Assembly: GCA_021286765.1 (NCBI GenBank)
Contig: JAJTBS010000001.1
Span: 682,001-746,000, forward strand
DNA from: Holophagaceae bacterium
Lineage (GTDB): Bacteria; Acidobacteriota; Holophagae; Holophagales; Holophagaceae
Direction: 5' to 3'
DNA: 64,000 bases
In this document: piece after piece, positions 43,173-52,736 of the stretch
How positions within the stretch are numbered: position 1 is the first letter of the stretch
How the letters are laid out: every line of letters begins with the position of its first letter
Notes under the pieces: generated by a model
The model's database searches: none
The model's input: the letters and a program-made list of their open reading frames with translations, nothing else
Told to the model about the DNA's origin: nothing
Made by a program: the position numbers and the translations under genes

Positions 43173-43950
43173 CGCCCTGCTCTGCTCCTTCCTCACGCTG
43201 GGGCTGATGGCCCAGTCTCCGGCTGGCAAGGCCGAGGTCATCCCGGTGGCCGCCACGATTCCCGAGGACGAGGCCATCCAGAAGGTCATCGCGCCCCTGG
43301 CGGCGGAGATCAAGGCCAGCTTCGACCTGCCCCTGGTCCCAGCGCCCCAGGGGGTCTTCCGGGGCCGCCGCGGCGAGGAGAACCTGCTGGGTTACTGGGT
43401 GGCGGATGTGATGCGCAAGGCCGCCCAGGGCGTGATCGGCAGCCCAGTGCGCTTCGCCATCACCAATGCCGGCGGCCTGCGGGCCAACCTGCGCCCGGGC
43501 CAACTGAAGGTGGCCGACATCTTCGAGATGATGCCCTTCGAGAATGAACTGGTGGTGATCGAGCTCACCGGGGCCGAGGTCATCCAGGTCATGAAGGAGG
43601 GCATCGTGCGCCGTGGCGGCGAGCCCGCTTCCGGCGTGAAGACCGTGGTGGGAGGCACACCGGAGGCTGTGACCTACGCCATCACCTGGGAGGATGGCTC
43701 CCCCATCGATTCTACGGCCACGGTGAAGGTGGCCACTTCGGACTACCTGTATGGGGGCGGGGATTCCATTCCCACCCTGAAGAAGGGCCGAAAGCCCTTC
43801 ACCACCGGCCTGACCTTGCGCCAGATGCTGCTGGATGAATGTTCCGCCCTCGCGAAGGCGAAGCAGGACCTGCTCCCGCCCCCGCCGGGCCGCATCGCCA
43901 TCCCGCTGCCGATTCAGGAAGCCATCCGCGACAAGAAGCTGAAGCTGTAG
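43156..43950 (+). CDS. 5'-nucleotidase C-terminal-domain protein (substrate-binding half)
   Basis: 264 residues. A Sec signal peptide (hydrophobic core to AQS at about residue 20) is followed by a stand-alone 5_nucleotid_C domain, with ITNAGGLRANLRPGQLKVADIFEMMPFENELVVIELTGAE (about 97-136) and later YLYGGGDSIPTL. In UshA-type enzymes this domain binds the nucleoside and follows the metallophosphatase domain in one chain. Here it is a separate gene 9 bases before the phosphatase gene. ATG 43156 is used; a GTG directly upstream is possible. Confidence 0.85.
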   Translation: MPKPISALLCSFLTLGLMAQSPAGKAEVIPVAATIPEDEAIQKVIAPLAAEIKASFDLPLVPAPQGVFRGRRGEENLLGYWVADVMRKAAQGVIGSPVRFAITNAGGLRANLRPGQLKVADIFEMMPFENELVVIELTGAEVIQVMKEGIVRRGGEPASGVKTVVGGTPEAVTYAITWEDGSPIDSTATVKVATSDYLYGGGDSIPTLKKGRKPFTTGLTLRQMLLDECSALAKAKQDLLPPPPGRIAIPLPIQEAIRDKKLKL

Positions 43951-43959
43951 GGAACGACC

Positions 43960-44892
43960 ATGAAACGCCGCGATTTCCTCGCCTCGCTGGGTGCCGCCGC
44001 CCTCGCCACCCAGGTCCCCCTGAAGGCCGGAGAGGAGGGCCCCACCTCGGGGCGCATCACCCTCCTGCACACCAATGACACCCACTCCCGCATCGAGCCC
44101 TTCGGCCCCGGCAACGGGGCCATCAGCGGTCTGGGTGGCGTCGCGCGGCGGGCCACCCTGGTACGCCAGCTCAGGCAACAGCTGGGGCCGGTCCTGCTGC
44201 TGGACGCGGGCGACACCTTCCAGGGAACGCCCTACTTCAACCGCTACAAGGGACGCCTGGATTACCAGCTCATGCGCATGGTGGGCTACGATGCGGGCAC
44301 CCTGGGCAACCACGACTTCGACAACGGCGTGGCCATGCTGGTCGAGGCCATGGAATCCATGGAGAAACTCCAGCACAAGAACCCGCCCTTCGGCTTCGTG
44401 AACTGCAACTTCGACATGAAGGGCGCGCCGGCCCTCGCCAAGCGGGTGCGCCCCTACCTGATCCGCGAATTCCCGGGGCTCAAGGTCGGCATCGCCGGGG
44501 TGGGCGTGGCCTTCGCGGGCCTGGTGGCCCCGAAGAACCATGAGGGCATCGACTGGCGGGATCCCTACGAGTCCTTGCGCCCCGTGGTGAAGCGCCTGCG
44601 CGACGTGGAGAAGGTGGACCTCGTGGTGGTGCTGTCTCATCTGGGCTACAACCTGAACGGGAGCGCACCGGACGATCTCCGCATGCCTGGCGAGGTACCG
44701 GGCATCGATGCCATCATCGGCGGCCACAGCCACACCTTCCTGGAGGCCCCGACCCGGGTGGCCCAGGCCCGGGGGGAGACCCTCGTCTTCCAGGTGGGCT
44801 TTGGGGGCGTGAACCTGGGCCGGATGGACTTCGCCGTGAGCCGCGGCTCGGTCCGTGCGGCCTCAGGAGCTGCCATGCCAGTGCTGGGATAA
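43960..44892 (+). CDS. Tat-exported metallophosphatase (5'-nucleotidase catalytic half)
   Basis: 310 residues. A twin-arginine-like signal MKRRDFLASLGAAALATQ is followed by a calcineurin-like metallophosphatase domain. Metal ligands are in LLHTNDTHSRIEP, LLLDAGDTFQGTPYF, GTLGNHDFDNG, VVVLSHLGY and IIGGHSHTF. The C-terminal substrate-binding domain is missing and is supplied by the preceding gene. Together they form the equivalent of UshA/CpdB, hydrolysing nucleotides outside the cytoplasm. AGGGAA precedes the ATG. Confidence 0.9.
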   Translation: MKRRDFLASLGAAALATQVPLKAGEEGPTSGRITLLHTNDTHSRIEPFGPGNGAISGLGGVARRATLVRQLRQQLGPVLLLDAGDTFQGTPYFNRYKGRLDYQLMRMVGYDAGTLGNHDFDNGVAMLVEAMESMEKLQHKNPPFGFVNCNFDMKGAPALAKRVRPYLIREFPGLKVGIAGVGVAFAGLVAPKNHEGIDWRDPYESLRPVVKRLRDVEKVDLVVVLSHLGYNLNGSAPDDLRMPGEVPGIDAIIGGHSHTFLEAPTRVAQARGETLVFQVGFGGVNLGRMDFAVSRGSVRAASGAAMPVLG

Positions 44893-44911
44893 TCCCGGGG
44901 GCGTGACCTAA

Positions 44912-47278
<2,367 letters not shown>

Positions 47279-47318
47279 TTGATTGAATGCCGGGGGGGGC
47301 CGCCTCCCCCGAGATGCC

Positions 47319-47345
47319 AAGGGCCCGCAGTCGCGGGCCCTTGTT
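47319..47345 (+). terminator. Terminator of icd
   Basis: A perfect 10-bp stem AAGGGCCCGC/GCGGGCCCTT (47319-47328, 47333-47342) with an AGTC loop is followed by GTTG. Confidence 0.8.
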
Positions 47346-47378
47346 GATTCCACCCAGGGCCCCATCCATCCTGGATCC

Positions 47379-47987
47379 ATGCGCAGGTTGAACGAAGTCG
47401 CAGTCCATCGGTTTCGCGAGAAGGCCTCGGTCTTCCTCACAGAACTGCACCCCGCGCGGGATGCAGCAGAACGCGCGGCCGTGCTCGCCTCCCTCCGGAA
47501 GCGCGACTTCGACGCCACCCATCACTGCAGTGCCTGGCGGGAGGGCGCGCCGGTGGCGACCTTTGGCGCCGATGATGACGGCGAGCCTTCCGGCACCGCG
47601 GGTCGCCCCATGCTGGCCGTGCTGGAAGGGGCCCAGGCCACGGACCTCATCGCCATCTGCATCCGCTGGTACGGCGGCACGAAGCTTGGCACCGGCGGCC
47701 TGGTGCGTGCCTACACCGAGGGTGTGCAGGGGGCTCTGGCCGATGCGGATGCCAGAGGGCTGTGGGAGGAGGTCCGCATCGTCCGCACGGGGGAGATCCA
47801 GGTCCCGGCCGCCCAAGCCCACCTGCCCTTTGCCCTGCTGGGGGCCTACCCCGGGATCACGGTTCAGGATCAGGCCTTCGACGGAGAGCTCGCCTTGCTG
47901 CGGTTCGCGTGCCCCCCGGAGCTGGCCAAGGCCCTGGAGCACGCCTGGCAAGAACGCAGCCGGGGCGGTTCGATTCGCTGGGACTGA
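47379..47987 (+). CDS. YigZ/IMPACT-family protein
   Basis: 202 residues. The IMPACT N-terminal domain (about 15-125) has DATHHCSAWREG, FGADDDGEPSGTAGRPML and IRWYGGTKLGTGGLVRAY, the three hallmark motifs. A small C-terminal domain follows (about 135-200). The role in bacteria is unclear; ribosome- or translation-related functions have been suggested for the family. The ribosome site is weak. It is bounded by the icd terminator upstream and the LiaF/LytS operon downstream. Confidence 0.9.
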   Translation: MRRLNEVAVHRFREKASVFLTELHPARDAAERAAVLASLRKRDFDATHHCSAWREGAPVATFGADDDGEPSGTAGRPMLAVLEGAQATDLIAICIRWYGGTKLGTGGLVRAYTEGVQGALADADARGLWEEVRIVRTGEIQVPAAQAHLPFALLGAYPGITVQDQAFDGELALLRFACPPELAKALEHAWQERSRGGSIRWD

Positions 47988-48075
47988 CCGCTCGCCGACT
48001 CCCGCCCCCCGTTCGCCGATCCCCGGCCCGATCGGGGGCTGGACGCCCGTAGCTTGGTCACACGGGAGGAGACCC

Positions 48076-48189
48076 ATGGCTCAGACTGGTTGGCTCATCG
48101 ACAGCGCCTGGTGGTGGCTGGCGCTGTGGCTGCCCACCCTGGCCTTCGCGATCCCCTTCGGTGCCGGCAGAAAGGAACACCGCTCATGA
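48076..48189 (+). CDS. 37-residue Trp-rich single-span membrane peptide
   Basis: A short gene with a strong GGGAGGAG ribosome site 5 bases before the ATG. It has one hydrophobic helix (about residues 10-28, WWWLALWLPTLAFAIPF) and a basic C-terminus (GRKEHRS). The stop overlaps the next start by 4 bases (ATGA). It is the first gene of a five-gene overlapping operon with LiaF-like and LytS/LytTR genes. It is too short for family recognition. It may be a regulatory or sensing subunit of the envelope-stress module, which is inference from position. Confidence 0.7.
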   Translation: MAQTGWLIDSAWWWLALWLPTLAFAIPFGAGRKEHRS

Positions 48190-48611
48190 ACACCCAGGCA
48201 CGCCCGCCCCTCTTCTCGACCAAGCTCGTCTTCGGCCTCACGGTCATCGCCCTGGGCCTGATCTTCCTGGCTGATTCCATGCGCTGGTACGACGCCTGGC
48301 ACCTGCTGACCTGGTGGCCCCTGGTCCTGGCCGCCTTCGGCCTCGCCCGTCTGGCCCAGGACGGCATCCTCAGCCTGCGCGGCCACATCTGGCTGGTCTT
48401 CTCAGTGGCGGGCTTCATCTCGCAGTTCGGGCCGTGGGGCCTGCTGGAGCGTTGGTGGCCGGTCTTCCTGGTCTGGGGCGGCCTCATCGTCACGTTGCGC
48501 GCCATCTTCCCCCAACCCAAACGCGCCAAGCGGCCGAAGGGCGGATCCCCGTCGCCAATCCCCGCCGATTCCTGTGATCCTGGAACCGATGCCCCTCAGG
48601 TGAAACCATGA
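48186..48611 (+). CDS. LiaI/LiaF-type (DUF5668-like) membrane protein
   Basis: 141 residues with about three to four membrane segments. The repeated pattern is GLTVIALGLIFLADSM, then WHLLTWWPLVLAAFGLARL, typical of the transmembrane part of LiaF/YvqF proteins. A Lys/Arg-Pro-rich cytoplasmic tail follows. It overlaps both neighbours by 4 bases. It is probably a membrane sensor subunit; the family assignment rests on the G-L-x-x-L-D/A-x-x and W-P-L motifs. Confidence 0.72.
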   Translation: MNTQARPPLFSTKLVFGLTVIALGLIFLADSMRWYDAWHLLTWWPLVLAAFGLARLAQDGILSLRGHIWLVFSVAGFISQFGPWGLLERWWPVFLVWGGLIVTLRAIFPQPKRAKRPKGGSPSPIPADSCDPGTDAPQVKP

Positions 48612-49318
48612 ACGCCCCCGACGAAACCAAGGCCCCCAGCCCCTTCAGCCCCAAACTGGTGCTGGGCGTGGCCATCATCGTGGCGGGCCTGGTGCTCACC
48701 CTGGACAACCTCGGGCTCATCGAGGCCCACACGATCTTCAAGCTCTGGCCCCTGGTGCTGGTGGCCATGGGCATCGCGAAGATCCGCCAGGAGGGTAGCG
48801 GCGGCGGCATGGGCGGCTGGTTCCTCGTGCTGGGCGGGTCCTTCCTGCTGCTCTTCACCTTCGCCCGGGGCCATCTGGCCGAGGCCCTGGCGCCGATGCT
48901 GGTCGTGGGCGTGGGCATTCTCATCGTGATCAAGGCCCTGAAGCAGAACCGCGGCGTGCCGCCGGAGCTGGCCCGCTCCGAGGATTTCCTCCAGGGCACG
49001 GCCATCTTCGGTGGCTTCAAGCGCCGGGTGCTCACCCAGACCTTCAAGGGCGGCGAGCTGACCGCCATGTTCGGGGGCTATGAGGTCGACCTCCGCCAGG
49101 CCGCCCTGGAGTCTGGTCAGGCCCGCATCGATGTCTTCGTGCTCTTCGGCGGCGGTGAGATCCGCGTGCCCGAAGGTTGGGAGATCGCCAACCGGGCCAC
49201 CGCCATTGCCGGCGCCCTGAATGACAGTACGCACCATGGCCCCAGCCCGGCAGAGGGTCGTCCCCGCCTCGTGATCACCGGCCTGATCCTCTTCGGCGGC
49301 ACGGAAGTCAAAAGCTGA
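48608..49318 (+). CDS. LiaF-like cell-envelope stress protein
   Basis: 236 residues. The N-terminal three to four membrane helices (about 15-115) carry GLVLTLDNLGLIEAHTIFKLWPLVLVAMGIAKI. The soluble C-terminal domain (about 125-236) matches the LiaF/YvqF-type domain (FGGFKRRVLTQTFKGGELTAMFGG, then LFGGGEIRVPEGWEI). In Firmicutes LiaF restrains the LiaS kinase until antibiotic or envelope stress. Here it is coupled to a LytS-type kinase instead. It ends with TGATG overlap into the kinase gene. Confidence 0.82.
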   Translation: MNAPDETKAPSPFSPKLVLGVAIIVAGLVLTLDNLGLIEAHTIFKLWPLVLVAMGIAKIRQEGSGGGMGGWFLVLGGSFLLLFTFARGHLAEALAPMLVVGVGILIVIKALKQNRGVPPELARSEDFLQGTAIFGGFKRRVLTQTFKGGELTAMFGGYEVDLRQAALESGQARIDVFVLFGGGEIRVPEGWEIANRATAIAGALNDSTHHGPSPAEGRPRLVITGLILFGGTEVKS

Positions 49319-50382
49319 TGCACCCCCTCCTGGCCAGCCGTGCGCGCCTGGGGGCCTACCTCCTGGGGTGGGCCCCCATCGCGCTGCTGCTGACGGGCAT
49401 CGCCCGCAGCCAGGGCTGGAGCTGGGCCGAGGCGGCCTGCCTGGCCCTGCCCCTCTGCCTGCTGGCCGCCCTGCTCTTCCTCTCCGCCTGGTTCCTCTGC
49501 CGGGCCCTGCCCCTGGGGCGCACCATCGAGGGCCTGGGTGGTCACGGCGCCGCCTGGGGCATGGCCGCCGCCCTCATGGGTGGGTTGTGGGCCGGCCTGG
49601 CCTGGATCCTGGCCCGGCTGCTGGCCTGGATCCCCGGCCTGGGCGCCCTGCCCCAGCGGGTGGACACGGCCCTGCCGGTGCTTACGGGCCTGGGGGTCCT
49701 CCTCTACCTGGCCGCGGTGGCCCTCAGCTATCTGCTGCTGGCCCAGGACCGGGCCCTGGAGGCCGAGCGGAAGGGCGCCGAACTGCAGCTCCTGGCCCAG
49801 GAATCCGAGCTCAAGGCCCTGCGGGCCCAGTTGAATCCCCACTTCCTGTTCAACAGCCTCAACTCCCTCTCCGCCCTCACGGCCGTGGATCCCGTCCGGG
49901 CCCGGGAGATGTGCGTGCTGCTCTCGGACTTCCTCCGCCGCAGCCTCGGGCTGGGCGAGCGACGGCTGGTGGCCCTGCGCGAGGAGCTGGAGCTGGCCCG
50001 GGCCTACCTGGCCATCGAACAGATCCGCTTCGGAGCCCGCCTGCAGCTGGCCTGGACCGTGGATGCCGCCGCGGAACCCGCGCTGCTCCCCACCCTGCTG
50101 CTGCAGCCCCTGGTGGAGAACGCCATCAAGCATGGCATCGCCGCCCTTCCGGAAGGCGGCACCCTGAGCGTGGCCGCCGACGTGCTGGAGGGGCATGTCG
50201 TCCTGAGGGTGGACAATCCCCTGGATCCGGATTCCCCGGCCCCGCAGGGCCTGGGTCTTGGACTGCGCCAAGTCCGCCAGCGCCTGCTGGGGCGCTTCGG
50301 GAACCGCGCCCGCTTCGAAGCCGCCGTACAGGACGGCATCCATCGAGTCACCCTGGTATTCCCACTCGAGGTGGAACCATGA
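49318..50382 (+). CDS. LytS/YehU-type membrane sensor histidine kinase
   Basis: 354 residues with about four membrane helices (about 10-145). The cytoplasmic His_kinase domain has the phospho-acceptor His in LNPHFLFNSLNSLSALT (about 177-193). The ATPase domain has LLQPLVENAIKHGIAALPEGG and GLGLGLRQVRQRL. It has no separate sensor domain, so signal input probably comes from the LiaF-like neighbours. The ATG overlaps the previous stop, and the stop overlaps the response-regulator start (ATGA). Confidence 0.9.
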   Translation: MHPLLASRARLGAYLLGWAPIALLLTGIARSQGWSWAEAACLALPLCLLAALLFLSAWFLCRALPLGRTIEGLGGHGAAWGMAAALMGGLWAGLAWILARLLAWIPGLGALPQRVDTALPVLTGLGVLLYLAAVALSYLLLAQDRALEAERKGAELQLLAQESELKALRAQLNPHFLFNSLNSLSALTAVDPVRAREMCVLLSDFLRRSLGLGERRLVALREELELARAYLAIEQIRFGARLQLAWTVDAAAEPALLPTLLLQPLVENAIKHGIAALPEGGTLSVAADVLEGHVVLRVDNPLDPDSPAPQGLGLGLRQVRQRLLGRFGNRARFEAAVQDGIHRVTLVFPLEVEP

Positions 50383-51134
50383 AAACCCTGATCATCGACG
50401 ATGAGGATCTGGCCCGCGCAGTGGTGCGTGAGCACCTGGCGGCCCACCCGGATGTGGAAGTCGTGGGTGAATGCGCCAACGGCTTCGAGGCCATCAAGGC
50501 CGCCGCCCAGCACCAGCCGGACCTGATCTTCCTGGATATCCAGATGCCCAAGCTGGACGGCTTCGAGGTGCTGGAGCTGCTCGAAACCGAGGGCAGGCGC
50601 CCGGCCGTGGTCTTCGTCACGGCGTACGATCAGCACGCGCTGAGAGCCTTCGAGGCCCATGCGGTGGACTACCTGCTGAAGCCCTTCTCCAAGGAGCGGT
50701 TCGACTCGGCCTTGGCCAAGGCGAGGGCCCTGCAGGCGGCCCAGCCAGCCGCGCCACCTCCACCAGCCGCAGAACTCGCCTCCAGCGCCCGCCAGGGGCG
50801 GCCCCTGGAGCGCATCGTCGTCAAGGACGGGCCCAAGGTGACCGTGGTGCATCTCGACCGCCTCGACTGGGTGCAGGCCCAGGACGACTATGTGCTCCTG
50901 CGGACCGAGGGGAAGAACCTCCTGAAGCAGCAGACCCTGGCCAGCCTGGAAACCCAGCTCGATTCCAGTCGCTTCATCCGCATCCACCGCAGTTACATCC
51001 TGAACCTCGACCGGCTTATCCGGGTCGAGCAGGACTCCAAGGAGCACCGGGACGCCATCCTCCGGGACGGCACCCGACTGCCTGTGAGCCGGGCGGGCTT
51101 CCAGCGCCTGCGTGACCTCTGGGAAGGAGCCTGA
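50379..51134 (+). CDS. LytTR-family response regulator
   Basis: 251 residues. The receiver domain (about 1-115) has acidic pocket IIDDEDLA, the phospho-acceptor Asp in LIFLDIQMPKLDGFE (about residue 53), and T-A and K in VFVTAYDQ and LLKPFSKERF. An Ala/Pro linker leads to a LytTR DNA-binding domain (about 148-250) with WVQAQDDYVLLRTEG and RIHRSYILNLDRL. It pairs with the upstream kinase. Targets are unknown. Confidence 0.92.
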   Translation: MKTLIIDDEDLARAVVREHLAAHPDVEVVGECANGFEAIKAAAQHQPDLIFLDIQMPKLDGFEVLELLETEGRRPAVVFVTAYDQHALRAFEAHAVDYLLKPFSKERFDSALAKARALQAAQPAAPPPPAAELASSARQGRPLERIVVKDGPKVTVVHLDRLDWVQAQDDYVLLRTEGKNLLKQQTLASLETQLDSSRFIRIHRSYILNLDRLIRVEQDSKEHRDAILRDGTRLPVSRAGFQRLRDLWEGA

Positions 51135-51341
51135 TCAGATCGGCGCGTGCAGCTTGCAGGGATGGCAGTCGCAGTGCCCGCATCGTCCGCTGCAGGGCAG
51201 CCCGTTGTCCACGGGAGGGGGCAGGTCCTTCGCGGGCACAGACCGCTCCAAGGTCGGGACCGCCTTCGCCATCCGCACCACACCCGCCCCCGAGTCTGCC
51301 TTGGGGGGGAGGAGGGGTTTGCGGGTGGTGCCCCTGGGCAT
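51135..51341 (-). CDS. Small Cys-rich protein (68 aa)
   Basis: The frame runs from ATG 51341, which has AGGAG 3 bases upstream and GGAGG further up, to TGA 51135. It starts 5 bases after the stop of the SCP2-domain gene, as in an operon. The first ~45 residues are basic and Pro-rich. The C-terminus has a dense cysteine/histidine motif, CSGRCGHCDCHPCK, that could bind a metal or an Fe-S cluster. A shorter form from ATG 51272 (45 aa) keeps the motif. No family is recognised. It converges directly with the LytTR gene (stops adjacent). Confidence 0.5.
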   Translation of the reverse strand: MPRGTTRKPLLPPKADSGAGVVRMAKAVPTLERSVPAKDLPPPVDNGLPCSGRCGHCDCHPCKLHAPI

Positions 51342-51346
51342 GGCTC

Positions 51347-52561
51347 CTAGGCCTCCGGCCGCCGGAAGGACTTCGCCACCTTCTGCATAAGCAGGGGATC
51401 GCCCTCGATCTGGATCTTGCCGGTCATGAAGGCCTCCTGGGCGTTCAGCATTCCGGTGCTCAGGGCGACGAAGTCATCAGCCTTGGCTTTCAGGAGCGTA
51501 TCACAGGGCTTCAGCAGGCGCGGGAAGACCATGCAGGCGCCCATGCGAATTAACACTGTGTAAGCGATGTCGTCAATCTGGTAGCCCACGACGGCTTCCA
51601 GGTCGCCCGCCTTCTCGGCGTTGAACCGCTCTGGCATGGACTCCAGCAGACCCTGGGCCGGATTGACATCCGCATCGAAGTGGGCGGTGTAGGCCGCCAC
51701 CTGGCTCATGTCGCCCTTCACCGTGATGGCGCCACCCAGGAGGGCCGCCACGAGGTTCAGCTTGCCCGCATTGAGCGCGGCGAAATCAGCATCGGATATC
51801 CCGAGGGCAGCGCCCCCCTCCACCTCGCCGGGACGCAGGGAAAGCCCCTCAGGGCTGAAGTCAAGGCGGTAGGGCACGCCATCCACCTTCACCTCCAGGG
51901 TCCCGCTGGCCCCGCCCCGGTACCGCTTGCGCAGGGTTGCCAGGGCCTTGCCACCCGGCGTATCCGGGAAGCTGATTTCAGGTTCGGCCGACCAGGCCTT
52001 CCAAGCCCCCCGCAGCAGCGCCATGTCGCCCGTGAAGCGAAGCTGGCCACCCAGCAGGGCCGGGCCGGGATCGGAGAGACCGCAGACCAGGCCGCGCACG
52101 GCGGAGTCGTCTCCGGTCAGCTCGGCGCCTTCACCCCAGCTCTCGCCGCCCGCCGTGACCTTGAGGCCGGCCCCGGCCAGCGCCAGCCGCGCCGGCACCA
52201 GGTCCTTGAGCGGCTTCAGCGGCCCGCTCTGCTTCTGCGGCTTCTTGAAGAATTTGGGGAATTTCTGCAGCAACCCCAGGTCGCCGGTGCCCTTGAGCTT
52301 GCCGGTCATGAAGGCCTGCATGGGATCGAGCTTGCCTTCATTGAGCGCAATCCAGTCCTCGGCACCGATGGTCACCACCGACGTGGCATCCGGCTTGGCC
52401 TCACGCTTCAGGGAGAAGCCGCCGTTCTCGATGAGGCAGGTGTAGTCGCCGCCGCCCTCGCCGGTCACCTGGTAGTAGACGGAGACCGTCAAACCCTGGG
52501 CCTTCTCGGGCAGGAAAAGCTCGGGCATGAGCGCAAAAATGCCGTCCACCGTCAAAGCCAT
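51347..52561 (-). CDS. Multi-domain SCP2-like (sterol carrier) protein
   Basis: 404 residues built from repeated SCP2-type units. Unit 1 (about 1-110) contains LPEKAQGLTVSVYYQV and PMQAFMTGKLKGTGDLGLLQKF. A degenerate unit (about 125-205) contains LGGQLRFTGDMALLRGAW. Unit 3 (about 210-305) contains GTLEVKVDG and LLGGAITVKGDMSQVAAY. Unit 4 (about 305-404) contains FNAEKAGDLEAVVGYQI and AQEAFMTGKIQIEGDPLLMQKVA. SCP2 domains bind lipids or acyl-CoA; the ligand is unknown. Start 52561 has GAGGTGA upstream, and the frame is open 24 codons further. No signal peptide is seen. Confidence 0.82.
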   Translation of the reverse strand: MALTVDGIFALMPELFLPEKAQGLTVSVYYQVTGEGGGDYTCLIENGGFSLKREAKPDATSVVTIGAEDWIALNEGKLDPMQAFMTGKLKGTGDLGLLQKFPKFFKKPQKQSGPLKPLKDLVPARLALAGAGLKVTAGGESWGEGAELTGDDSAVRGLVCGLSDPGPALLGGQLRFTGDMALLRGAWKAWSAEPEISFPDTPGGKALATLRKRYRGGASGTLEVKVDGVPYRLDFSPEGLSLRPGEVEGGAALGISDADFAALNAGKLNLVAALLGGAITVKGDMSQVAAYTAHFDADVNPAQGLLESMPERFNAEKAGDLEAVVGYQIDDIAYTVLIRMGACMVFPRLLKPCDTLLKAKADDFVALSTGMLNAQEAFMTGKIQIEGDPLLMQKVAKSFRRPEA

Positions 52562-52657
52562 TGGGTCACCTCGGGATTGTGGATCGAGCATGGCCGGGCG
52601 TTCGGACTCTGTGCAACGGTTACCAGAGGTCAAGCTCCGCCATGCCCGTCCACCTGC

Positions 52658-52682
52658 GGAAAAGGGGCTTGCCAGCCCCTTT
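52658..52682 (-). terminator. Terminator downstream of the VWFA-related gene
   Basis: AAAGGGGCT/AGCCCCTTT (9 bp, 4-base loop) is followed on the minus strand by TTCC. It lies 55 bases past the stop of the gene at 52737. Confidence 0.7.
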
Positions 52683-52736
52683 CGACGCCACGGCGGACCG
52701 CCCCTTCCAATAAGCCGCCCTGTTTGGGCCGGGAGC

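Noticed and set aside
43051-44733. 560-codon frame antisense to the split nucleotidase genes
   Set aside because: Both sense genes have clear domain motifs and signal peptides. The antisense product shows no family features.
43156-44892. Frameshifted single ushA gene
   Set aside because: Each half has its own export signal and ribosome site, and the domain order is reversed relative to UshA, which a frameshift cannot produce.
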